Source of the DNA: Leptasterias polaris
Taxonomy: Eukaryota; Echinodermata; Asteroidea; Forcipulatida; Asteriidae
Length of the DNA: 64,000 bases
Direction of reading: 5' to 3'
Assembly: GCA_037783415.1 (NCBI GenBank)
Contig: JAZGTN010000068.1
Coordinates: 2,046,001 to 2,110,000, forward strand
Every line of letters starts with the position of its first letter. Positions within the stretch are counted from its first letter, which is position 1. The translations under genes and the position numbers were made by a program. This document shows, in pieces, positions 31,060 to 43,526 of this stretch. Under the pieces are notes generated by a model. The model was given only the letters and a program-made list of their open reading frames with translations, was not told the DNA's origin and did not search any database.

Positions 31060-31740
31060 TCTCAGAACAAATAATTTCTACATTAGTCTAACGTTACCTC
31101 CAAAAACAGCGATTTTGAACCAAAAGATAGTTGTCCGTTGTCAATTCTGAAGAGTGAATAATTTGGATGGCGAGTCTGATTGTAGCTTTAGAGAACAGCC
31201 AGGTTGACTACCTAGGCTATTAGCAGACACTTTTGGAATCGAGAGATCTACTGCAAACTTTAGCAGAAATGAAGAAAACAACATAAACACTAGGACAAAC
31301 ATCTCAAGGCTATAGCAAAAGATTTTGTTTAAAATTGATGACCGTAATTTGTCAAACTTTAATTGGCAGTCTTTAATATTGGGTTCAGGCTTTTACTTCA
31401 GTCGTGGGTAACAAAGCAACAACAAAAAATTACATTTTAGAAAAAAACAGGAGCTATGTCAGCTTACTCAGGGACCCATTAGTCATGTTTAATTTTAAAA
31501 CACATAAGTTGAAATTCATTGCCCATAAAAAGAACCAAAAAAAGCAAACGAGTCTTAATTTGATTTCATCAATTGTATATAGGCCTATAGGTAGTAGAAA
31601 TTCAACTTAAGAATGGTCAAAGTGTGGTCTTAAGTGCCTACCAATGAAGTAGATTGACTGAAATAAATCTGAGACGAATGAAATCATGTGTGCACTAAAA
31701 CAAAATTAAATTCGTTAACAGCTAAAAATTAAACCATACA
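31060..31740. mobile_element. Old DNA-transposon remnant upstream of copy A
   Basis: Same sequence family as the interior of 12216-13626 and as 54030-54600 (shared GAATGGTCAAAGTGTGGTC, AAATCATGTGTGCAC). Contains a broken helix-turn-helix-like start (LIVALENSQVDYL). Its presence upstream of both A and B exon 1 suggests insertion before the duplication. Confidence 0.6.
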
Positions 31741-32114
31741 AATCACCATAGCAATAATGATGACTCATCTTAAGGTTCAAAATCTTGGTGCTTTGTGAAA
31801 CCACCAAACATTAAAAAGAGGTCAGTTCCAATTCTGTATAGGCTGCAGAGCAGGCGACTTCAAGTTTCTTGCAATTACTTGGTCTGCTCGCAGCATGCCT
31901 TCACTAGCTACAAGCAGACATTTAACACAAGGTGGTGTTCAATAGGTCATAATTTGACAGGTTCGTTATCTAGCATTCGGAGTCTGTACCCAAGGAACTT
32001 GAGTTCCACATGCTCCATAATAGATAGATCACAATAAAACAAATAATTAAAATTGATATCTGGATTTTTTTTTTCGTTGTTATGCTCATTAAATGTTAAC
32101 TTTGCTGGTGTTAA
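31741..32114. other. No gene seen
   Basis: Intervening sequence between the transposon remnant and the inverted arm; no supported frame. Confidence 0.35.
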
Positions 32115-32288
32115 GATCAAAAAATATCCAAACTATCCGTGAATATAAATCACTCAAAAATCCTGAATTTTCTCAGATGCAACAAAGAAATCAAACAAGG
32201 TGACACTGATGTAAAGAACACAGAATCAAAGTGATTTAATGATGAAACTATCAACCACTTCAAATACCGATTGGGTTTAACAAACGTA

Positions 32289-35200
32289 CACACAAAACAA
32301 TTGTCGTGTCAAGTGACTCATTTTCGGACAATTTTCGCGAGTCATACTAAAATTGACTCAATCATTGAACCATACGCGTCTTACCAGACTCTTTAAAAAA
32401 ACAAAATGAGTCAAAAAGTAGATGACTCGCGCTGACAGTTCATTGTTGACTCACTAATCTTTGAAAATGAGTTTCGTTTGCCTAAGTGACTCGTTGGCGA
32501 GTCACTTTCCCGCGCCCCTGAGGCAACTCACGGGAAACCCGTAGGCGTTTTGCGTTGTTGCAACGATCGTCCGCCATTTGCACATAACACAACACTCGTC
32601 GTAGTACAGCACTCGTCAGTGGGAGCCAGCCTTTTCATCTGATTATAAGGTATTTTCATGCTTATGATAGGCCTACATTTATAGAAAATAATAGAATTAT
32701 GTTTTAATACGTAAATGGTGTGTTCATTATTCAGCTGTTTCATTTCGAGCCAGAAGAGAACTCGTTAGCTGTAATGTAGTTTTATTTTTTTTTACTTTGT
32801 TTTCACCGCGGCGTTTTGACTAACGACAACGTTATTCGTTTAGTCCATGCAATAAAATTGCTCCGTGTTCAGCCTACGCCAAGCGTAATTTACCAGGAAC
32901 GTTTTTCTCAATCCAATTGCCTAGCATTACAACAAGCATGTAAATGCACAGCCACAGTTATTGATTTATAAACTATTTTGTCATCAAATGTTGTCAGTTG
33001 TTCGTAATCGTATTCATGACACATGTATGATCATAAGACATAGAGAGATGTATGAACAGTTACAGCTAGCTGTACACAATAAATACAGGCCTAGGTCGGG
33101 TCATTCATTGACGATAGCCTTAACAATAACATTAATGTGCCATTTTTGTTTTGTTATGTATTTACAGTATTAAGTGTACATCTGTGGTTGGTCTGTCCAG
33201 CTGGCCAGTGCCTTTCATGCTGCCGAGGAAAAACTTTCGTCCAGCTTTAGTGAAGGCATTGGGTGAAGAAAGAGTTCTTTCATATGCAGAGAAGCAGAAT
33301 CTCATTGGTGCCCTCTATGATGAAATGACTAAGTACACTTTGTAAGTACATGTTGTATGCAATTGCGCATCTTTGCAAGATAGACTTGTTGCTTGCAGTC
33401 TCTTACCAGTTTTGCATGGCATGATTCTTGCGCTCCCTGGGGGGGGGGGGGGGGGGGGGGGGGGGGTTGTTTGCTTCAACTTATAGAACATGGTGAAATG
33501 AACATTTGTGGCTGTGGTGTGTTTAATGAAAATCACTTGAAAACTTAAGAAAATATGGAACGAACCACACACACCCCCCCCCCCCCCCCTCCTCTCCCTG
33601 TTAGGCCAAAAAAGCCTGGTCCTGATAGGGTTGAGAGTGTACCTTGGACTACTGCTAAACAGAAATTTATAATAATAGTAATTTGATAAAACACTAAAAT
33701 CCTTGTTGTTGTTATTATACTACATTTGTTTTACATTTCTATTTCTATTAGCATATTGATCACTCTTGGTGCTTCCCCTGCTTTTTGGAGAAAAGATGGA
33801 GTTGAAAATCTGTCCTCATATCAAGGTAAACATTTAACATTGGCAATAATTATGACAAAAGGCTATTCCTTTTTCTTATCTATGGCAGCCTGTTTGTCCC
33901 TGATAGAGTTCTGTCCCTTAAAGCAAACAATGTGTTTTCTTTTGAAACTGCTGTCAATTAAAACTTGTCGAAGAGAGTCATCATTTGGAGATCTGCATTT
34001 TAGGAACAGAACCTCTTCAGTTGTGATTCTTGTTTTGTAGGAAGACACTCTTCACACTACAGGAAGGGCTAGAATTTGGGTTTTGAAAACCCAAAAGAAC
34101 ACTGAACTTGTCCAGCATTTAGTTCACTGAGCTCATCAGGGCTGCATCCAGTGTAAATTTCGAGCCCCGCATTTGAGTTTTCGACTCAATTGAAATGCCA
34201 AGTTATCTTCATCTACTTGACTCAAATAAAATTCTATCTTTTTTCAGAAACCGTCAACACCAGTGGCACATATCACCTACAATGAAGACACCTGAGTGAG
34301 CATCATAAATCAGAGGACAGAATTTTCAATAATTGCAGAAGGAATTTTTTTGTGCAAAACCACAGACTTCATTTCAGCAATTTGTCTGCTGATGTGTGTT
34401 CATTACGTTTTCAACTTGGCATACAGCAAAAAGGTTGTTAACACACTAACTTTCATACAGAAAGTTATCCTGAAAATTCCAGATGAAACACCTACTCCTT
34501 CCTTCAAAAGTTGTCAGGGTGTTGTATGACATAGCCTAAATGCTGTACTTACTGTGAATGCAAAAGAGAAATACGATTTTTGAACTAACGCTTGATAAGT
34601 TTGTCTGAGATCTTGCCAGAATGTTTGTAAAGTTGCTACATGTCCTGAGGCAGTACAGAATAATATTGACAGCCACAAGCTTTAAGTTGGGTTTAGCACC
34701 TTCAAGTTGAGTTTAATATGCTCCACGTTTCCTCAGAAGAGCTACTTGTTAAAGTGTTTGCTCAGAGTTCAAGTTGTTAAAGTTTTGGATGTTGACAGAT
34801 TAGAATAGTCACAATTTATGACATCAGGCTAGGTTTACATTCACACTCGCCAGTAGAAGTTCTGGCACCACTGATTGTACAGGGTGGTTAACAAAAAAGG
34901 AAACCCACTTTTCACGGCAATTTTCACCATATTTAAAAAATTCAAATTAATGCATATAGGCCTCTAAAAATGTTGCTCTTTAAATTTATGTGACGAAAAA
35001 ATTATTGTATTTGCATATTATTATTGTCTCTGAGATATGGTAGTTTTAAAATTTCATGCAGCAAATTCAATAAGTTTTATTGATTTCTGTTTTTGTTTTT
35101 TTTTAGAACCCTGCTCGCAGTTTTATTTATATTTAGCTTTTAGGCCTAATCCAAATAATTAAATTGTTAATGTTTTTTTGTATGTGCAAATATTTGTTTG

Positions 35201-35641
35201 TGTAAATTAATTTTTTTAATTATTTTCATGCAATCTTTTGATGATGTATTGTAACTTTTAATGTAAACCAATAGTATTTTGTAGTCCTTGGACTTTTTGT
35301 TTGGAAGTATTTTCAAATAAACCAGAATTTAATTGGATGTAATTTAAATGAATTGTATGACTCACTTGTAAACATGTGGTATGTCTCCAGACTCATCTCT
35401 ATTGCAGCCAATGAGTAACAAGACTCGTTTAAACAAGGAACCATGTCACTGCGCGGACAACAAAGTGACTCAGTTAAATGAAGCAAAGTGAGTCAACTTA
35501 CTCACGTGTTATTCCAGTCCGAGTCATGTGACACATCTTCACCGAGTCAAATGACTCATTAAATCCCAAGAGTGTGTCACCACACGGACAAGTAAGTGAC
35601 TCACGTAAATGAGTCTTTTGACTCGACATTTATTTTGTGTG
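32289..35641. mobile_element. 3.35-kb TA-target element with TGACTC-rich ends and exon-like interior
   Basis: Ends CACACAAAACAATTGTCG and CACACAAAATAAATGTCG (inverted), flanked by TA; the empty site AACGTACAATG is preserved in the other arm (about 39890). The first 250 bp and last 300 bp contain dense TGACTCA/GAGTCA words. The interior holds exons with good splice sites (33168-33341, 33752-33825). No transposase recognised. Confidence 0.83.
33168..33825 (+). pseudogene. SAMD3-like gene fragment inside TA element
   Basis: Exon 33168-33341 (acceptor TTTACAG, donor TTT|GTAAGT) encodes FMLPRKNFRPALVKALGEER and SYAEKQNLIGALYDEMTKYT. Exon 33752-33825 (acceptor TCTATTAG, donor AAG|GTAAAC) encodes ITLGASPAFWRKDGVENLSS. 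The first resembles the region after the SAM domain in SAMD3-like proteins, which are multicopy in fishes and invertebrates (from memory). Poly-G (33440-33466) and poly-C (33575-33588) runs lie in the intron. A captured or element-borne gene piece. Confidence 0.5.
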
Positions 35642-36296
35642 TACAATGATTAAATTAAACAAGTGTACATTTAAAACAGTTCTTATACAAAATAAGTATT
35701 ATCTTACGGGCGAATGAGTCAACCGGGATGAGATACAGGCGAGGACTGCAGCAACAGAAGATACAGCGAGGATCAAATACGGGCACTAAAACAATCAACT
35801 CCAATGGCAAAAACAATTCTGTTCCGATTTGACTATAAGCTATCCCGGGGTGAACTCACTCCGACAAATGTCAAGAAAAAGACGAAGCAACAACGGGTAC
35901 AGAATCTGACACCCGCTACAAAATATGGGGAAGAAGACCCCAAAATACCAAACTGTAGATTAAATTCGAAAATGTCCTTTCCGGAATTATATTCAGCTCT
36001 TCCATCTCGGTCAAAAACGAACTCTATCAAAAGCTCCTCCAACGAGTTGAAACACTATCACAGAAGTCGTAGCTCCCACCAGTCTAGAGTATTTGTGTCC
36101 TGTCGAAAATCTTTCCCAGCCAGTATATTATAAAGAACTTGTAATATTTTCTGGAAAGTACTACAACTAACCTACCATTTCCAGAGCCTTCTCAACACAA
36201 TTCTAGATCATTCATAACAAATCAGCGCCGCCCACTTGGGTCAACGGACTTAGAGAATGATTGACAGCGTGTGCATAGGTAGTCTTGATTGGCGAC

Positions 36297-36540
36297 GTTC
36301 ATTTTGTTTAACGTGGTGCGATATCGCAACACGAATTACTGTCCGCAACACGAATTACTGGAGAAGAGATATCTGTATCACACGAACATCTGGATCAAAA
36401 CGAACGTCTTGACGCTTTTGGACCGAGACCCCGCCCACATTTGTTTTTCGGGCAGCAATTTGAATATTCACAAAATGAAACGCACGCGCACAACGGTGAG
36501 CAGGCTGTGATCAGACTGTTCCCCTGTCTTCCGTACTATG
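36297..36540. other. No gene seen
   Basis: Between inverted arm and LINE fragment. Contains a direct repeat CGCAACACGAATTACTG (36325-36362). Confidence 0.4.
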
Positions 36541-36544
36541 TACC

Positions 36545-37042
36545 ACGTGAGGAATGGTGGAGAGTTTCTAACATCACTCAGGTCCTCAAAGAATTGCACT
36601 GGCTACCCATCTCCTTTAGAATACAATACAAGCTACTCATCACGACGTTCAAAGCAATTCATGGAACATGCCCAAGCTACCTGTCTGACCTCATCACCCC
36701 GTATGTACCTGCCCGACCACTCCGTTCCTCCTCTCAACATCTCCTCACCACACCAGCCGTACGAACAAAATCATTTGGTTCGAGGACTTTCTCCAGTGCT
36801 GCCCCCCGACTCTGGAACTCTCTACCCAGCCACATCCGGACTGCACAAAACATTGAACAGTTCAAGACACAACTCAAATCGTATCTTTTTTCTAATGCCT
36901 TTTAATTAGTATAATTTAAGTATTTTTGTATACCTGTAAATTCAATTGCTCTTTGTTTTGTTTGTAAAGCGCATTGGTATTTCTTTCCAGTTATGAAATG
37001 CGCTATATAAAAATTTGCTATTATTATTATTATTATTATTAA
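36545..37042 (+). pseudogene. 5'-truncated LINE, RT C-terminal end plus (ATT)n tail
   Basis: Encodes the conserved C-terminus of CR1/L2/Rex-like RT proteins: LKELHWLPISFRIQYKLL, FKAIHGTCPSYLSDLI, GSRTFSSAAPRLWNSLPSH and FKTQLKSYLF-stop at 36905. It then has a 3' UTR with ATGCGCTATATAAAA and (ATT)n at 37018-37040. Only the last 120 residues remain. Confidence 0.88.
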
Positions 37043-37424
37043 CGATAATCGCTGGCCATTAACAAAAGGCGAATGTGTGGGTGCTTGATAATGATAGTTT
37101 ATATATAATAAAAATAGCAAGGCTGTCCTTTTTTGCTGTATGGATACTTTATGTACAATCCCAAGAGGCTTATTATTTATAAACTATATAATTTTTGTTC
37201 ACTACACGATGTGTGAAAGGGACACACCGGTTACCTGTTTACGTAATTTAGTCATGTAGAATCAAAGACAATTATTTCTAGATGGTTTTTATATTTTTTT
37301 ATACCAAAATATCACGTAATTTAACGAAAAATGACCGAAAAAACATGTAAGTGTTTTACTACGACAAGGCATGAGGATCCAGTCCACGTTATCCATCTGA
37401 AAGTGTGTATAAACAACGGACACG
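37043..37424. other. No gene seen
   Basis: AT-rich, no supported coding sequence. Confidence 0.4.
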
Positions 37425-37545
37425 GTAACCAGTCAACTCGCCCCCAGCAAACTCGCCAATCACAAAGTCGCCCAACTACAAAGTCGCCCCCTCACATACA
37501 AACTCGTACCCTCTCAAAGTCGCCCCTCACAAAGGAATGTAACAA
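37425..37545 (+). mobile_element. Fragment of the AAAGTCGCCC element
   Basis: Starts GGTAACCAGTCAACTCGCCC and repeats ACAAAGTCGCCC; matches the left half of 23770-24076. The right half is missing. Confidence 0.75.
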
Positions 37546-37559
37546 ATTGGTGTGATTGG

Positions 37560-38110
37560 ACTTCAGGGGAACGAAAGCTATCTTATGGGAACAAAAGCTA
37601 TCTTGAGGGAATGAAAGAGGAATTCTGGGGAACAAAATCTCATTGCGAGAGAACGAAAGCGTATTTTTAGAGAGCGATAGCATATCTCGGGTGAATGAAA
37701 GTATATTTCGGGCAAAACATTCAAAGTAGTATTTCGAGGAATCGAAAGCTTTTTTGGGGGGAACGAAATCTCCTTTCGAGGGAAAGAAAGCGTATTTTGG
37801 GGAAGGAAAGCATAATTATTTCGAGTGAACGAAAGTATATTTCTTGCGAACAAAATCATATTTCGAGGAAACGAATGCGTGTCTTCAGGGAACGAAAGCG
37901 TATTTCTGGGAACTTAATTGTAGTTCGGGGGAAAGAAAGCGTGTTCAAGGGAACGAGAACCTATTTTCTAGAAATAATCTCATTTCGTTACCTAGAAAAA
38001 CACACTGCGTTCTCAAAATGAAAAATTATTTTTTGTGAAACAAAATTATATTTTCATCGAATTTAATAATATTTTGAGGAAACGAAATGATTTTGTTGGA
38101 ATTTTGTGTG
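37560..38110. repeat. Degenerate ~25-bp minisatellite GGGAACGAAAGCGTATTTC
   Basis: About 18-20 diverged units of GGGAACGAAAGC(G/T)TATTTCG. They create arginine/serine/phenylalanine-rich false reading frames on both strands. Confidence 0.85.
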
Positions 38111-38705
38111 TTGAGGGATGCAATAGAAATTTCGAGTGAGTTTTTTTTTTCCACCTTTTAATTTTTAATTTCGTTTTTTTTTTTTGTGGGGGGAGGCTTG
38201 TTTTTGGGGAATTGTTTGTCACAAATTTTGTTTAAACTAATTGTACCGTCAATATAAAAGTGGTATTCCTATGTATTGACATAAATCTTATTTAATTACC
38301 AAGAAATTAGGTACAAATCGGGTCAAGGAACGTATACAGAGCATTGAAAACTAGCAAACCCGCAATAACAACAACGTAGTTGGTGGTCTGACTCCCTACC
38401 CCTCCCACATGTTCATGAGCTTCCAGGTACAGCTATCTCTTGGCTATAGTGGGTTTCCGTCGTGCTAGCACTGCCGAGATACTCTGCTCGCAAGCGACAC
38501 GACTGCCCCTGTGTTACGTGTACATAGTCCCCACGCTGTGCACTGTAAGACACGCTTCCGTTGCTCGGACTCTCTGAAATAAAATCGTTCGACTTTTTTG
38601 TACTATTCACAACTTGTATCCATAATTTGAATACGGTTTTTTGTGTGTCAAATACTCATGAATTCTTGTTAAAAAACATGCAGAGTTGAATTCGGGGCAG
38701 TTTTA

Positions 38706-39129
38706 TTAAGCACTGTATACCCGGTACTTTCCCGATATATTATTTAGTACGTAGCTGCTTGAAAAAATAACACTTCTCCCAAATCCAGTCGGTAAATTTA
38801 CAACTAAATCGTGACCTTCCACAAAATTACGAACTGCGGTGGTTTGATGACTTTTAAACTCTTCAAGGCCCAATTTAATTCTCGCAAATTCTAACGCTGG
38901 TTCAACATTCACAGCAGTATTTCTCAAAGCCATTGCCTCGAGGCGTACTAACATTACCTACGTCTAGGTACCATACACAATATCTGTCGCTGAACGCATA
39001 ATGCAAATTAGCCTCGTTTTGATCTGCCTGGTTTTTTCCGGGCAGCAAATCCAAAATCGTCAAGACGCTGTTTCGATCCAGATTTATAGACTTGCCCAGT
39101 CCTTCTGAGTCAGCCTCCCAAACAGTCAA
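38706..39129 (-). pseudogene. RecQ-like helicase N-terminal exon, copy B
   Basis: Minus-strand frame MALRNTAVNVEPALEFARIK continues through a Q-motif-like FKSHQTTAVRNFVEGHD and a Walker A LPTGFGRS (the usual Lys is Arg here). After VIF it becomes unrelated and stops at 38706, so motifs Ia-VI are absent. An upstream overlapping frame (from Met 39129, MTVWEADSEGLGKSINLDRN) may be a 5' exon with donor GACGTAG|GTAATG near 38958. With no helicase core and Lys replaced, it cannot be an active helicase. Confidence 0.65.
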
Positions 39130-39165
39130 TGTAGCGCCATCTATTGGTAGCTAGTACAAAAAACA

Positions 39166-40075
39166 GCGTCGCCAATCAAGACTAGTGCATAGGCTAAAAT
39201 CGCACTTAGAACCACATGTACATGTACATGTATTAGGATCTCATGTTATGAGACCCTAATGCGTGTACATGTAATTATGTGTATACAATGCACGCTGTCA
39301 ATCATTCTCTGTGTGTAAGTGCGTTGACCCTAGTGGGCGGCGCTAATCCGTTGTGAAGGATCTAGAATGATCTATGAAGTTAGTTCTAGTACTTTCCAGA
39401 AAATATCACAAATCCTTTATATACGGGCTGGGGATAAATCTTCGACAGGACACAAATATTCAGACTGGTGGAAGTACGACTTCTGTGATTGTTTTTCAAC
39501 TCGTTGGAGGAGCTTGTGATAGAGTTCGCATTTGACCGAGTGCAGAGAGCTTAATTGAATTCCGGAAAAGACATTTTCGAACGTAATCTACAGTTCGGTA
39601 TTTTGGGGTCTTCTTCCCCATATTTTGTGGCGGGTGTCAGATTGTGTACCCGTTGTTGCTTCGTCTTCTTCTGGACATTTTGTCGGAGTGAGTTTACCCC
39701 GTGATGCTCATAGTCACATCGGCAAAGAACTGATTTTCCGCCCCTGGAGTTGATCGTTTTAGAGCCAGTGTATGTGATCCTCGCTGTATCTTCTGTTGCT
39801 GTGATCCTCGCCTGTATTTCATCCAGGTTGACGTATTAGCCCGTAAGATACTTATTTTGTATAAGAACAATTTTTAATGTACTTGTTTCATGCATTGTAC
39901 GTTTGTTAAACCAAATCGGTATTACTGAAGTGGTTGATAGTTTTATCATTAAATCACTTTGATTCTGTGTTCTTTACATCAGTGTCACCTTGTTTGATAT
40001 TTCTTTGTTGCATCTGAGGAAATTCAGGCTTTTTGAGTGATTTATATTCACGGATAGTTTGGAGTTTTTGGGATC
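39166..40075. repeat. Right arm of the long inverted repeat
   Basis: Reverse complement of 35644-36296 plus 32115-32288. It keeps the TA target site empty (TTGTACGTTTG near 39896-39906). Confidence 0.8.
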
Positions 40076-40687
40076 GTAACACTCATAACACTGATCAAAG
40101 AAAATGCGTCTTTAACTAGGCAAAAAACAACTTAAAAAATCACACCTCACTGCCAAATCAAACTGAGTGTTATTTGGAAAAATACTGCTGCATTGTGAAC
40201 TTTTCATTTACGAATTCGTGGGAAGTTTTAGGTTTTATTATAATTATTGCTGTCTGATCATAGCCAACTACAATGTCAGGGATAAATTTGCACAGAAGTG
40301 AATTTGAGCGTAAAATTAAAATTTTGTTCCAAAGGTCAAAGAAACAAGATCCTTGTAAATCCTCCGAATTCTGCACTGTACCGCAACATCCCAAATGTTT
40401 TGGCTCTATTAAGATGCGTATGTGTTTTCCAATGATAAGTATACTGTTATTTGAAACAGCTGGTTTGAATCATATAAAGGAATACTTTAAGGTTATGAAG
40501 CAGCCATTTTGATTGTCAATGTACAGAATACCAAGACTGAAAGAGAGGCTGAGGCTGTGTCTGAATTGGGGGCTACGGCTACGTCTTTGGCTTGATCGGC
40601 GCGTCACCGTGTGTTAAAGTATAGGGCATCCTTAACAACAGCCTTGGCAACAACCGTAGCCACTAAATCAGATACAGCCGGAGTTAC

Positions 40688-40757
40688 AAAAATGGATTGT
40701 AGTCTGGTACCCTTGTTATAGTCTGGTACCCTTGTTATAGTCTGGTACCCTTGTTAT
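40688..40757. repeat. 21-bp tandem repeat, 3 copies (1 in unit C)
   Basis: TAGTCTGGTACCCTTGTTA three times here, once at about 57596-57618. Confidence 0.9.
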
Positions 40758-40989
40758 AGTCACACAACGCAGTAATTTTAGCCCATACGGGAACAATTCA
40801 AACTGATGGACTGATTACAGATTTCCTGAACTGGTAAACTTGTTTATTTCCCTTATCTTATAATGTAATGTAATCTGTACATTTAAAATACTTTTATTTA
40901 AAATATTTCACAATAATCTTAGATCCAACTTCAATTTCAAAGTTTTTAGTGTAAAATATATTGAAATAATTTGAAAATGCTCATGTAAC

Positions 40990-41970
40990 TGTGACCGGTT
41001 TAAATCGTAGGACATGCGGAAACCATTTCTCGCTCTCTTGCCTCGGGGGCTTTATTTACAAATCTGTCGGAGAAATAGCAAAGACATGTATTGAGTTGTC
41101 TTTCTGCCGACATCAAAGAGTAGAATCTATTATTATTATTAGTTAATAGGCCTATCATTGAAATAATTTAAACGTTAACAAATACGGTATCTATGTACAC
41201 AAATAATTTAGAGCGTAAGGCTTAACACAATTCATAAATGGCTACGGGGCGGATTTCTGTCGGCCCCGAAATTACACATTTGGGAAAATGACACATTGCT
41301 AAAAAAGGTTGAACAATGTCAAAAAGATCACCAACTAAGTCTATTAATGACGATTGTGGTTGGATGGCAACATTAAAGGTACAAATAATATAAAAATAAA
41401 TCGTATCCTGGTAGGTTCCCGCCAAAACCTTTATGGCGTCCGCCATCTTGGGAAAACGTATTTCTACTTAAAGAAATGTCTACCAAAATGCGCAAAATAC
41501 ATCACAAACAGTATAACTAAAGAGCTTTCCTTTCTCTTATTTATAATCCAAACTATTGAGTGATAATTGAAGAAGAGATTGATTAAACCGAGTCCTAAAT
41601 AAATGGCGGGACTCTCGATCCACAAGTTTCAACTTGGAATCTTGCCAAAACAACATTAAAAATGGTTATAAATCTAATCCAAGGTATAAAATAAATATAA
41701 ATGCAATGGATTGTTTAAGTAATGTTAATTATAACAAAATATAAAGAAATACTGAATAAATGGGAAACTATCATACCTGTCGGAGAAATAGCAAAGACAT
41801 GTATTGAGTTGTCTTTCTGCCGACATCAAAGAGTAGAATGATCCAGTTGGATCAGTTTGAAAATCTTGACGCCGCTAGGGGGCGCTCAATCCGGGGTTAA
41901 GTGTATGAATAAATGAATAATAAACAGCTATGGGAGAATAATAAGAATGCGCTTTTCTCTACCTGTCACA
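40990..41970. mobile_element. 981-bp insertion in unit B only
   Basis: Ends TGTGACCGG and CCTGTCACA (inverted), flanked by TAAC (40986-40989, 41971-41974). Unit C shows the empty site CATGTAACCAATTTTC. Inside are two identical 63-bp direct repeats (41064-41126, 41777-41839) around 650 bp of unrelated DNA, suggesting a second insertion or a tandem event. Confidence 0.85.
41400..41447 (-). promoter_or_regulatory. YY1-like start context in the unit-B insertion
   Basis: Minus strand CCCAAGATGGCGGACGCC with an open frame (MADAIKVLAGTYQ) and a CAG|G point shortly after. Resembles a captured first exon; weak. Confidence 0.3.
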
Positions 41971-43526
41971 TAACCAATTTTCATAATTTGTATAAAAGCT
42001 ATAATAGTATGTATTTGCACAGAATTGCAGTCACAATCAGAGTACATCCAGAATAAGTCTAATTGGATTAAAGGTGAAAATGGTATTTGTTAATTAACTG
42101 TGCAGGCTAAAATTCTATGGCAATGATTACTGTGTAATTCTGCGCTTACCGTCACCATTCTCTATTTACAGGGTAAGGGTCAAATGTCTGCGCTCTGTGT
42201 CAAGCGAAGAATGCTCATGTTATGGTCAAAGTAACACTTAGTCACAAGCGTTCCTCTTCGCTTACAGTATGAAGAACCATGAACTTTAGTCTGTATTTTA
42301 ATCTGGAGAGTTTTGGGTAAACGATTTGTTTTTTCGATGATACCGGTCCTGAATTTTGTAATTAAAAATTAATCCTGCTTCAAATGTTTATTTATGAGCT
42401 CCTTTTGAATCAAGTTTACAAGCGGGTTTGTCAAGTATAATCATACAAAACTCTTAAAATAATTATGATCAACGAGCAGAACAAAATTGTCTTTTCTTAT
42501 TTTTTATCTTGACGATAAGGCCTATTTTTTAATATAATTAATAATTATCAACTGTCCTTTATATTAAGAAGTATTGCTAATTGTTGTTTCTATTTGCCAA
42601 ACTAAAAACAGTAAACCTAGGTTTAAAAACTTCCAAAATAAAACAGTTATTCAGTGTTTTCTAAAAATGTGTACACTTCATTTGAATGAGTTTGTACACC
42701 AAAAGAGTTTGTATGCTTCCAAAAAACAAATGTTGAAATTATCTTTGAATTAACAATTTATATCTGGTAAAAGATAAAAACATCTTTTTAAAATGTAGTC
42801 ATAAGGCTTCAACTGCCAATATATCTTTTGATGAAGTAAGTTTCTGATAATAAAACAGGTTTCAGTGAGGGCAACAGAATAAAAAGGATGTTTGTATTTT
42901 GTACTTACAAATTGCATAACTATGAATGAATCAAATGTAATGATAATAATTTTCCTGTTGCTTTTTAAACCAAATGTGGGCATTGCGCCAGGGGCTTTTT
43001 GTTTCAGTATGGACACGGTCGTATGGTACATTAGTTGAGACTTCCAGTTAACATAATTCTACATGCACTGTAGGATAAATCCCCCGGACCTATAACTTGT
43101 TTATTTAAATCCCAACATATCGAAGTGGCAAGAAAATAATGTAAGAAAAAATACCTTCGTTTCATTAAATTGTGTACTTTCAGATGCCTGAAGAGAAAGG
43201 CTTCATGCCTGAATCCTAATCTACGCATTATTGTAACACAAGACTTGTTAATGTATGATACAATTACTACTAAAATGACTATTTCAAATCACACTATATG
43301 TCAGACCATGGTATCTAAAAACAAATTTTGTCTAACCCATTGTGTCTAACAAATCTACAGTAGCCCAACACAATCTGTCCCTAATTAATGATATACAGCC
43401 AATAGGGACCAACAAACCATTTTATCCAATCCAACGTGTCTGACAAAATTATATCCAACCTATTTTATCTGACAAACCATTATATACAACCCATTGTGTC
43501 TCAAAAACCTTACAAAAAGGATCTAA

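Larger units (their letters stand above)
32115..36296. repeat. Left arm of a long inverted repeat (interrupted)
   Basis: 32115-32288 and 35644-36296 are together the reverse complement of 40075-39166 (about 0.8-0.9 kb, diverged). The 3.35-kb TA element at 32289-35641 splits the arm. The matching right arm is also present in duplicated unit C (about 56060-57000); this left arm is not. Confidence 0.8.

Noticed and set aside
37578..38040. Frames rich in SFPRN / ERKRIS repeats
   Set aside because: Explained by the degenerate 25-bp minisatellite; no codon bias or domain.
38413..38610. Minus-strand frame next to the RecQ-like exon
   Set aside because: The copy in unit C (55319-55519) differs by non-triplet indels, so coding constraint is not supported.
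40170..40512. Frames MSGINLHRSEFERKIKILFQ and MGCCGTVQNSEDLQG, conserved in unit C
   Set aside because: Open only over short stretches on both strands, ends differ between units by indels, no family recognised.
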